Positions 35,601 to 44,702 of a stretch of 64,000 nt of DNA are shown here, piece after piece. Origin of the DNA: Apostichopus parvimensis (Eukaryota > Echinodermata > Holothuroidea > Aspidochirotida > Stichopodidae); NCBI GenBank assembly GCA_000934455.1, contig KN889604.1, positions 1 through 64,000 of the forward strand, in the 5' to 3' direction. Position numbers and translations under genes: made by a program. The first letter of the stretch is position 1. Each line of letters starts with the position of its first letter. The notes below the pieces were generated by a model. That model was not told the origin of the DNA. It made no database searches and saw only the letters and a list, made by a program, of their open reading frames with translations.

Positions 35601-38600
35601 TGTTGAGTTTAGCAAAGATGTACCAATATTAATAGAATAAAATAACAAAGATGATTGAATTCGTTTACTTCTCTGTTTTGTGTAACGCATTGTTGTCATG
35701 GTTATCGCATTTTTTGACCATTTTTATTGGAGCTACAGTGTTCAACACAAATACTGAACTTTAATAGCAAGTTCATTAAAAGTCTTTCTTTGACCTCAGT
35801 GTCACTCCAAGTGTTTGTTTAGTATACATAATGATATAAAGAATTATTAAACGTTCTCCAACATGCATAGATCTATCTCCCCTATACAGTCTACTCAGTA
35901 AAATCTGGCAGTTGTTTGGATCTACATTCTGGGCAGTGGATTAAGGTAAGTGTACATGGCTATGATACACAGTAACGATAACATACCTAATGATGATGGT
36001 GATGTCTCACATGGGTTTCGTACTAGTTTTACATATTATTTTGCAAACTTTACTGTTAGACTACTATATCTTCTCTGATGCACTCTTCCATTCATCTTAT
36101 ATAAAGTAAGCTACAGTCACACTCTGAAGTCATAGAAGTGATATTAGTATAAACAGACAACTAATTCGTGATTCTTTAGTTAAGATAGTAACCATTAATA
36201 TCCATGTGCTAATCATCAGTGTTCAATGTAGAAATAAACTGAAACAAATCTCAAGGTATTATATTTATATTAACTTCATACAATAATTGTCTAACGGGAA
36301 GGTCAAGGTTCATCGTGGGAGTACATGAACAATTTCTATATGAATTATTGCCTGTGTATCATTTTAATTATTAGGTTGATGACTTCGATGCTGCCAGTAG
36401 TCTGTATTCAGGGGTCGTGAATCTTGCTATGAGCGACCGTGGGTCACAACAGAGGTCATACAAAGAGCTCTTTAGGAAGGCATTAAGTCTTAACGTAAGT
36501 CAGGGAACGATATAATGATATATAATTGTACCAACAGTTAAATATACATACGTCAGCTTAACCATAGAGCCATCGTCTACCTGTACATATCAATGGTATA
36601 TTGAAATAAAACAAATAAAACATTCAATTCTGCAAATAATTTGCTGGTCATCAAACTGATGCATTAATATTTACGTTTAGATGCAATTCTATTGAAGAAG
36701 GAAATTTTAACTTTACCAAAGTTTTTGTAATATTTCTTTGTCGCATAGTTTCGTCTGCGTTTATCGTGCATTCCGTTGCAAACACCGACTGACTACATAA
36801 ATAACAAAATAAGTGTAAATTCAAAAAATCTTTGTTGCCCTGATTCCCGGTTTTTAAATTATATTTATATAGCAAACTGTATACAATAATATGATGACTG
36901 CTGACGGTTGCATATTTGCATTGTATGAGCAAATGAACACTTTAATTATTAATGTCATGAAGACGTATTTCTCAAGGATTGCTCGAGCTTTTCCCCGTGG
37001 TTTTTGTACAACAGTGATAGGTTAACAGTGCCAAACGAGTCTTATCTTCATATGATTGCAACTCAACCAGTAGGCCTATTGCAAGCGCAACAACCAAATG
37101 AGGCCCTTCCCTTTGCTTAACAGGCCGAACAACAGTCTCTTATATGTCAAGAAACACAGACCCGATCATAGTTGTTAAGCTTAAATAGCATATGAATTTA
37201 CCAATTATCATGATGCATTTTATGTGTATTTCGTTAGTTTATTGTAATCTAATTGTATTCTGATTTCAAACTCGATTTTTTTGAAGAGCAGACGTTTTCA
37301 GACACTGACCTAGAATTGTACGAAAATATCGTTTTGTTTACTTATTTCAAGTAGCCTACTTAGCCAATGGAGAATGGTAATCACTGCTACAATAGTCCGA
37401 CTATACTCCCCCCTGAAACTTAAACCATTACACGTCAGGTTAGCGCCAGTCTTATGATTAATTAATCAACACAACAATAACAAAAGAGATGGGTTTTGAG
37501 TTTTTGCAGATATTGACACGTACTGCACCGTGTATATTTAGTACAACAAATGATGAGCTTATTTAATACGATATTTTGAAACCATCAAACTAATTTAAAG
37601 CATTCTTTGTGAGGAACTCCTATTGGTGACATAAATTATTTATGCAGTGTTTTGACATCCAGTATTGTAGCAATGACGGCATTGGAGTATGACATTGGGA
37701 ACCATCGATATTAACTTGAGATGGTTGGATAGTTAAGATGATATACTATACTCATTGTGTCGTGTAGGTCTTATTGGTTATATTGATAGCTAGTAGTGTA
37801 TTTTAAAAGCCGGATATAATGCAACTTTGCTGTTTTAGGTACTGCTATTATATTCACTTGTTACGTCATACAGTAAGGTAAGTGCAACTTAAAAATCTTC
37901 TTTCATTTTGAACTTATAACTAAACCTCTATAAATTTATGATACCCATTTGTATGAATTTTATAGGTAAAATTGTTACGTGTGTTGTGTTAGAAATTTAA
38001 TAATATTGAAAGCTGAACACAATTCAATAGTTTTTACTTTTTTTCTCACTCAAATTCTTACCTATCAATTGCATGTTGATGAACTGTAAACTTACACAAT
38101 ATCGTCATCTTTTATACTTTACTCCATCATATCTCTATGTCTGAATTTTATTAGCTAAACCTTCACATACTCATTCACCGTTTGACTCGTTATATATGTT
38201 CTATTTAATTCAATAAATATATATTATTGGCATCATTAATGTCTTTCATTCCATCAGATTCCTTTCTATGCCAAAAGCCTATACGAGTCATTTAAGCAAT
38301 TGGGTGAATGAGACGTCATCCTAAAATCAGGTCTACGACTATCAGGACTGTCATTACATACAATGTGCATAGAAACAGAGGGCGGTAGAGAAATAACACA
38401 GCAAGAGAATGTTGATATATTGATGCATGTACAGCAGTTACACAGGCTAGAAAGACTGACGTAAGTATATTAAAATATATAATCAACGTTGACGATTACA
38501 AGGAAATCCATTCAATACTCGAACATTCTTTGTCACATATTATTACAGAACCGATACATACCACGCGTTAAATATCACTGATTGGAACGTTTTTAGAGAA

Positions 38601-41600
38601 AGCTCCAATAATATAGACGAACTTACTGAAGTGGTATCATGTTATATTAACTTTGTGAGCGACGTGTGTGTTCCAAAGAAGGCAACCCCATTAGCAACCC
38701 TCAGAAAACAGATTCCAGCTGATGCTGACATCAAACGATTGAAGAAGAAAAAGCGACATGCGATAGAGGTAAATGACCGAGTACTTAGGAATAGAATACA
38801 GAGAGATATTAACAGACGCGTACATCAGAATAGAACCACTGTTTTTTAGGAAGTAACTGCTGACTCTAAATTTCTGTGGGACGTACTTAGAACCGTACGA
38901 TCACCGGACAATGATGAAAAACAAACTGTAAGCAGAGAAATGGCAAATGAAGTAAATGTTTACTTCGGATGTTTCAATGATTCCTTATGCTTAGATGTAC
39001 CCTTGTCTTTGCCTGAACGTACGAATAATGAAAGCTTTAAATTTGAAGAAAAGAATGTTACAAAATGCCTTAAGTCTCTAAATAATGGTATAGCTGGTGG
39101 CTCTGACAATGCAGCTTAGTGGGTATATAAATTGTGTGCGAATGAACTATTGGGTATTTTTACAACTATTTTCAATAAATGTACAGCACAATGTGAGATT
39201 CCGGCTATGTGGAAAAATGCCATAACAGCCCCTATACCAAAAGTGTCAACCCCACGATCGGTAAATGATTTTAGACCAATTGATCTTGCCTGTATCAGTT
39301 TTACGTGTATGCAGAAATTGATCGTGCCTCAAATAACCCAAGCTATTGATCAATATGGAGATAGCAATCAATTTGTTTATTGGAAGGGGTTGTCATGTAC
39401 CGATGCTGTTTTAACACTTATTCACAATATTGTCACAGGATTAAATAACAAAAATACTACTATATCTAAGGTCTTATTTCTTAATTTTTCCAGTGCTTTT
39501 AACACAGTTCTTCCAAATAGTTTAATCCAAGACATGCAAGGGTTCGTTGAAGAGCCATGGTTGTTACATTGGATATCAAATTTTATGAATGGCTGGTCTA
39601 GACAGATAAAATGTTCTAAAGGTCTGACGGAAAAATCGTAAATAAATGTTTGTGTCCCTCAAGGCGGTCCTCTGTCTTCTGTACTGTTCACAATTTATAC
39701 TGACGAAATACGATCTACTTCTAAATGTACAGTGGTGAAATATGCTGATGACACTGCTATAGTGTGCAATGTATCAAAGCGAACGCATCAGGCTGACCAA
39801 GCAAGTTATGAAACTGATGTATCATATATTGTAGATATGTGTGATGGGAAGAATCTAAGATTCAATCCAAAGAAATCTAAGGAAATGGTTTTTGAGAATA
39901 TAAATATTAAACATGAAGGTCTCGTATTATTTAAGTTAACTAAAATATCAATTAAAGATGCGGAAGTAGAACGCACTCATCATACAGTATATCTAGGTGT
40001 TTGTATTGATGATAAACTGAGTTTCAATGGTCATATAAGCAGAATATACTGAAACTGGTGTACTTCATAGTCTCAACTCTATCGTATATAGTTCCATATT
40101 TTCATGTTGGTGTAAGGAAAAGAGTTTTTACTGCCAATATCTTACCACACCTAATATATGCTGTTTCTGCTTGGTCTCACCTTTTACTAGAAGTGTAAAT
40201 TGCATACAGAGAAATGAAAGACATTCTTTGCATACCGAACTTAACTCTCTACTTCGAGAAACTACGAGGTATAATTTGAGAAACAAAGCAATAACACCAA
40301 AATTCAGAATTAATGTGTATAGAAATAGTTTTATTTATCGTGCTGCTATTTATTTACAAAATGGTAATCTGGATAATTTATTGCAGACAGCTGCACTTGT
40401 ACGTTTTGTATTTTTTGTGTTTTGTACACTAATATTTTAAAATATATTTGTTTTCTTGTTACATACTCACTTTTGATGTCATGTTTATAAATATTTATAT
40501 TTATACTGGAAATAAATATATGAAATGAAACAAGTCCTTAGTAGGGCATCCTCGAACACGTTGCTTTGATACAATCATTGGGCTCCGAATCATATATCCA
40601 GTGTCAACACCATCTTGATCATGAACGATATGCATGCTATATAGTCTCTACAGGCGATTGTACATATATGATTCATAAATGCCCTTTGTACTCCTTTCTG
40701 TTTCAGAAAGGGCCAACCCATCTAGTAGAATACGTTTGTTGTCAAATGAACACAGCTGCAATGGAAAAATCAGTTATAATCACACTATATATTATAATAT
40801 TAATAAGTACTATCAGTTTTGAAACAATGAAAAGCAATTATTAAGAATACTTTCTAAGGTTTTTATATCTTTGTAGAGCACAGACGTGTATACTAAAAAA
40901 GAAATTCCACTGTCAGTTGAATGGATCGAATGAATGCGAAACTAGTGTTTCTGAGCTAGACAATTTCGCAATATAATGTTTAGTTATGAAATATACTTCT
41001 TAGTGACCAACAGGACACAAAGAATAACATAAAGTGTAACTTCAGTACGAAGAAAGGTTAACAGAGAATCCGTGTTGATCTTGTAGTACTATACCAATGC
41101 TGCATGTACATGAAGGGAGGAAGTAAACAACGAAACGAGAGCTATATCCCCAGAGAAACACACATCACTTACAAGTGCACTCCCCCTTCCCCTGTCCTAC
41201 CAAAGCCACGTAGTTTCTTGTTTCATAATTGTTTGTTTAAGCTAATTTAAATTGAAAGGAAACAATTTTTCGGTGTTAATCCGTGAAATGGAACTCAGGA
41301 AGCGTTGGGCGATGACCCAAGGACAATGTTATCCAAATTAACATTTCATGTAAATTAAATTTTCAGGTTACTAAGTTAGTAGACATATTGTGAAATTAAA
41401 ACTTTGTAAATTCATGACGACAGACACTTGTGTCATCCTATTGTCCATATCAAACGTTCTAGTAAACGGAAATGGCAAGCCAAAGTTGATGAGGAACCGC
41501 ATTCCTTCAGTCCTCGAAAACACGAAAGGCTGCAACCTAGCGAAGAAGTCAACGAAAGAAATGTATTAGCTGCTTTATATTCAGCTACAACTGTACTGAA

Positions 41601-41619
41601 GACAACAATAAATAGTTGA
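26396..41619 (+). CDS. NACHT/LRR-like receptor gene with two frameshifts and one stop in this assembly
   Basis: Model of nine exons: 26396-26614 (start codon 26413), 27155-28651, 30521-30726, 31010-31086, 35890-35945, 36375-36494, 37839-37877, 38258-38460 and, tentatively, 41424-41619. Apart from the two frame breaks inside exon 2, phases match at each junction: 1, 0, 2, 1, 0, 0, 0, 2. The product would be an intracellular NLR-type protein: a short Ser/Glu-rich N-terminus, a NACHT NTPase, then LRR-like segments. No signal peptide, Ig or membrane helix is seen. Exon 2 is broken twice and exon 8 has an in-frame TGA, so it is either a young pseudogene or badly assembled. It is paralogous to the cytoplasmic half of the minus-strand receptor at 44494-51262. 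A LINE occupies the last intron. The AATAAATAAA at 41659 would serve as poly(A) signal. Confidence 0.7.
27155..28651 (+). CDS. NACHT gene exon 2: NACHT NTPase domain, frameshifted
   Basis: Entry after CTTCACAG in phase 1. Visible NACHT signatures: conserved pre-domain block IQPIPYIKDR, Walker A AEAGYGKST, Walker B LLLDGYDEYPD, sensor-like SLTTRY, and after the NTPase core FYHKLFCEYYASFAL, the FxEYxAA-type NACHT-associated motif. Two breaks are inferred by comparison with the intact paralogue: a frame change at about 27950, between SVMFAH and SVTEFFRH, and a second at about 28621, after LLQR, where the paralogue has several more residues before the ILDIASK-like end. The exon ends AAATGTGAC|GTAAGT, phase 0 in the final frame. 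Confidence 0.85.
28652..30520. other. Intron 2 of the NACHT gene; no further exon seen
   Basis: It includes a C-run at 29548-29561 and a GAGCAGGAGCGGAACC word resembling the ends of the GGGGCGGATCC transposon family near 29590. I could not define both ends of any element. Confidence 0.5.
30521..30726 (+). CDS. NACHT gene exon 3: LRR-like module
   Basis: Entry after TTACCACAG in phase 0, exit CTCTG|GTAGGT in phase 2. It encodes IPIADLHLDESLSKADKDD, VLRSGLSLSNLSTLVQIKV and a Glu-rich segment ending LLLYAEQSNDSCKLW. Spacing of Leu residues and the ending resemble a degenerate leucine-rich repeat. The same exon type recurs at 38258-38460 (203 bases) and as exon 9 of the minus-strand gene (209 bases), each entering in phase 0 and leaving in phase 2. 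Confidence 0.7.
31010..31086 (+). CDS. NACHT gene exon 4 (77 bases)
   Basis: Entry after TCCTTTCAG in phase 2, completing a Trp codon, exit AAGG|GTAATT in phase 1. Encodes WFNNCPLPESIHPSSIPIR and on to KNSNMK, a second half of an LRR-like unit (xLxxNCxLP). Confidence 0.6.
32235..32384. other. Assembly gap (150 N)
   Basis: One hundred and fifty N within the large intron. Open frames reported across it are meaningless. Confidence 0.98.
32750..33020 (-). repeat. DR1-type repeat units, reverse orientation
   Basis: Read on the minus strand, these are two to three units of the array at 13440-14318: GTGACCCCAAATGGACTTGG, CAATTTGACCTCTAGTG and TTGAGTTATCGTGTTTACAG. The DR1 core is degraded here. 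A further pair of units lies at about 34310-34570. Confidence 0.75.
35890..35945 (+). CDS. NACHT gene exon 5 (56 bases)
   Basis: Entry after CCCCTATACAG in phase 1, exit ATTAAG|GTAAGTG in phase 0, both good sites. Encodes about 19 residues, VYSVKSGSCLDLHSGQWIK when joined to exon 4. No domain recognised. Confidence 0.55.
36375..36494 (+). CDS. NACHT gene exon 6 (120 bases)
   Basis: Entry after TATTAG, exit CTTAAC|GTAAGTC, phase 0 at both ends, 40 codons with no stop: VDDFDAASSLYSGVVNLAMS followed by a basic stretch containing RSYKELFRKALSLN. No domain recognised. Confidence 0.6.
37839..37877 (+). CDS. NACHT gene exon 7 (39-base micro-exon)
   Basis: Entry after CTGTTTTAG, exit AGTAAG|GTAAGTG, phase 0 at both ends. 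Encodes the hydrophobic VLLLYSLVTSYSK. It is cleanly skippable because it is a multiple of three. Confidence 0.5.
38258..38460 (+). CDS. NACHT gene exon 8: second LRR-like module, one in-frame stop
   Basis: Paralogue of exon 3: both carry IP...L.ES at the start, VILKSGLRLSGLSLHTMCIE (against VLRSGLSLSNLS in exon 3) and TEGGREIT before a Leu/Gln-rich end. Enters in phase 0 after CATCAG and leaves at CTGAC|GTAAGT in phase 2. The 18th codon (38309-38311) is TGA where exon 3 has Lys. Confidence 0.7.
38540..40530 (+). mobile_element. Degenerate, 5'-truncated LINE (CR1-like non-LTR retrotransposon)
   Basis: Reverse transcriptase signatures in order: MWKNAITAPIPK, NDFRPIDLA, LFLNFSSAFNTV (Asp of the catalytic DxSxAF motif changed to Asn), VCVPQGGPLSSVLFTIY, VKYADDTAIV and VYLGVCIDDKLSFNGHI. 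These fit the CR1/L2 group of LINEs. The reading frame is broken by several stops (for example before EVTADSKF at 38848 and WVYKL at 39118) and at least one frame change after 40050. The endonuclease part is missing. An A/T-rich tail ends near 40530. It lies in the plus orientation in the last intron of the NACHT gene. Confidence 0.85.
40531..41423. other. Intronic sequence after the LINE; nothing recognised
   Basis: No splice-bounded open frame between the LINE tail and the proposed last exon. The open frame at 40566-40844 has no domain. Confidence 0.4.
41424..41619 (+). CDS. Tentative last exon of the NACHT gene
   Basis: Acceptor ACGACAG is weak but the phase (2) matches exon 8. The frame stays open for 65 codons, Lys/Glu/Arg-rich (KRSSKRKWQAKVDEEPHS, then SEEVNERNVLAALYSATTVL), then TGA. 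AATAAATAAA follows 40 bases after the stop. It reads like a cytosolic C-terminus. Could also belong to an unrelated gene. Confidence 0.4.
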
Positions 41620-41658
41620 CCTTGGAGAATATAAATATGTTGACCTAACATTTACTAA

Positions 41659-41668
41659 AATAAATAAA
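41659..41668 (+). terminator. Poly(A) signal, overlapping AATAAA pair
   Basis: Two overlapping AATAAA hexamers followed by an A-rich run, 40 bases after the stop of the tentative last exon. Confidence 0.4.
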
Positions 41669-42010
41669 AAAAGAGAATATTTGCTGATGAAATCTCACAA
41701 GAAAGTCAAAGGGGTCATTACATACTTCATCTTCTTTACTCTAAATCTAACTTAGAGATATATATGATAACATCCATCTTCGATATGCAATAAGAAGGAG
41801 AAGAAGAAATTACAGCAGTGAATGGTTTAAACTCCCGCGAATGTCAACTTCTGTGACTCCACATGACCTTAGATCTGCACCACTGACAACTGATCTAACA
41901 GTCATGTATATACACACATGAATAAAATGTCTCTGATTTAAACTTAAGTAGCTGTATGAGCTTAGTTATCAGTTAATTGTACAAAGGTTACTCAATTTGA
42001 ACTTACAATT

Positions 42011-44493
42011 ACTCCAAAAAAAATTCGAAGATCTAACAAAAAAAACATTTACCATCTTTTTGTATTCCTGTTCGGTCATGCGGGATGAACCAATGCGTTT
42101 CTGCGAAAAGCAAAAATGGGCACGATTTATATTAAGATAATTCGAATAAGTAATACGTCTAATTCTTAAAAAAGTATAACACGGATATTTGTGAATCAAT
42201 ATAATTTTATTGTAATAAGAGCATTTTTAATACATCGCATGTATGAAAATGTGTCATTTCCCAATTCATAGAAACCACAAGAAGATTTGAGTGAGGTTGC
42301 TTTTGAATGTTAATTGGGACTCAAAAGCTAGTAACAGCAGCTTTCTGTGTTTATTTAATATAATATCAATAAACCGTGTAAACTGTCTTAATATTTATCA
42401 GTTAATTTGGCTAATTACAATAACGCAACTATTTTCGCAGAAATTATTGATATTTCTTAGAGCTGGAAGGCGATTTGATCTGGTGAAATAATTCAAATTG
42501 ATTGATTGTTTGATGATTAATTTAATGAAGAAAACTCGAAGACATTAATTTTGAAACAGTGCACTGCTAAGACATTCGACATTTTTAAAACATTTTTGGT
42601 AAGTGAAAGCGAAAAACGTTAAAAAGTAAGATAAATTGTGATTAGTTCTTCCACTAAATGAAAGCAACGTACTTAGCAAAACAAAGATTTTTTTATCAAA
42701 AAAGTAATTAGTCATAATAAAAAACATGACGGGTGGAGTAAAGGGGTGGGGGAGTGGTGGCAGAATAAAATCAAATTACATGATGAATTTTCGTTTAATA
42801 TACCTCCTGATCGGTCGATTGTTTTACCTCAAACGAATTTGTTACATGTATAATATAAAAAAGACTAATTTGATAGATCAGAGAAAGCCACAATTTTAGT
42901 TTTGGGGAAGACTCTAAGGCCAACCAAAGTCATTTAAGCCAGTGGAAAATCACTTTACAGACAATAGCTAGAAGGTGGTTGACAATAAAGTTTCATATCA
43001 GGTTTCAACTTTTTACATTGATAGATAAAAATTCATAAATACAGCTTGTATCTATCCAGACGCTTACCACCCAATAGCCGATAGATTAAATCTAGATCAA
43101 ATTGTATTGACGACGGAAACCAACAGACTGTAAGGAAAGCGAAAACAAAGACAAGCATGTTACAAGATTTAATCATCACATTTGCGTTTCGGAAATCATG
43201 TATCATTCTAAGCGTAAGGAAAAGCGCGTTGAAAAATCTGCTTAAAGCAAGGTCTTCAGTTGGTTTTGATAAACGTCCTGTTTGTACTAAACTTAAATAT
43301 CAAAAGAGCTCTGTAGATTAACTAGCAAAACTTTATTCAAAATAGTCAAGTAAAGATAAAAAGAGAACATTTGTTTAACTTACTGTGTTTGCGATGCTAC
43401 TCTAAAAGGTTGACAACATGTTGAGGACTGAAGTTTTTAAATTACTTACTCAATATTCCCTGACGTGGACACATATGGCAAGTGATTTACTGTAATCAAA
43501 TTAATATATATAAATTGATCAATGCTCGTAAAAGTTGTCAAAGTTGATAACCGACCTCAAGAAGTTACTTTAACAAGAAAATCGGTTAGATGATCTGGTA
43601 CTACGTTTCAAAGTAAAGAGAATTATATTTTCAAGATATAGTGATAAATTTAATGGTATGAAATAGTCCAAATATCATTGAGTAAATCCATTATCAAGAT
43701 CTACAGAGAAACTTCTGTTATTCAGTAGTTCAAATGTAAAAGAAAATGTTTTTCAAGAAAGTGATAAGCCACTTGTCGTCAGTCGAGATTACTCGTTAGC
43801 TCGTTACAATATAAAAAACCCATAAATGATACAAAAGGATACAAAAATATGCTTTCTTATCAAATTGCGGTTGCCTAATAGGATAGTTGCAATTTGTCTG
43901 CTTATTTCATTACTATGTTTTCAAATTGGTAAAAATTATGCCTTTAACATTTTTTTGCGCTCAGCTTTCTCAGAACAGGTTCTGCATCGACTTTGTAAGG
44001 CAATAAGCTGTAAAGGAATCTGAAATTAAGAAAACAGGATAACTTGGGTTTTAAAAGTGTCACAATTTGAATCAACATCATAATATCATTAACATAGTCG
44101 TAGGTATATAGAACAATTTTCCTTACAAAAAATACAAGGATATAAACTTTTCGTTGAAAACATTTTGTTTACAGACGACGTGATTTGATATCATCCTATT
44201 TGTTACAAACCTATACTATAAACTTCTCTTTAATGTGTTATCTACTGATAAGTGAAATTTAAAGAATCCGTTAGCATCTAGTCTATAGAAAGATGACAGA
44301 CGAAGTTCGTGGAAAATCTTTATCCTTCATGAATTGATTGACGCTAAAACTCAGTCTTAAACATATATAACTATAATCATAATTATTGCATTCTCCAAGT
44401 ACAAAAATGTATTTTTTTCATGATATCAAATAATGTTGTAAAGCAAAATTAAATATTAAACATGTTAGCGTCACTGATATACTGTTTTCATAC
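42011..44493 (-). other. Candidate 3' exons of the minus-strand Ig-NACHT gene
   Basis: Three splice-bounded minus-strand candidates: 43071-43130 (acceptor CTTTCCTTACAG, donor GTG|GTAAGC, open only in phase 1), 42053-42100 (acceptor TTTTCGCAG, donor ATG|GTAAATG, KRIGSSRMTEQEYKKM in phase 0) and a last piece after TTTTTTTGTTAG near 42038 reading IFEFFLE then stop. The phase from exon 9 (2) to these needs at least one more exon I could not fix, so the gene end is unresolved. Confidence 0.3.
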
Positions 44494-44702
44494 CTTATTT
44501 CTTTAAGATTCCTGCATTGAGAGATATATTTAAAGATGTCTTCCAGAATCTCGTGACTAAACTCCATTTCTTTGTGCTCGAAGGATAATTGGCTGACGTC
44601 ACATAGTTCTGGCACAAATACTTCAGAGTTCAAAACGATCGCATTGTTTTCGGTGTCAACTCGTTTGAAAGATTCGATGAGAATAACTTTCGGAATTGTG
44701 AT
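44494..44702 (-). CDS. Ig-NACHT copy B exon 9: LRR-like module
   Basis: Entry after TTGTTATACAG in phase 0, exit AAATAAG|GTATGA in phase 2. Encodes ITIPKVILIESFKRVD and an end SHEILEDIFKYISQCRNLKE, with LRR-like Leu/Ile spacing. Homologous to exons 3 and 8 of the plus-strand NACHT gene by length, phase and position. Confidence 0.7.

Larger units (their letters stand above)
31087..35889. other. Intron 4 of the NACHT gene with repeats and a gap
   Basis: Contains a TATG/TGTG microsatellite (32695-32740), reverse-oriented members of the DR1 repeat (32750-33020, 34310-34570), a CAGGGGCCGTTTATGAAAC word (33234) resembling a MITE end, and an assembly gap. No convincing exon was found; the small open frames at 34568-34828 and 35045-35257 lack splice context. 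Confidence 0.5.
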
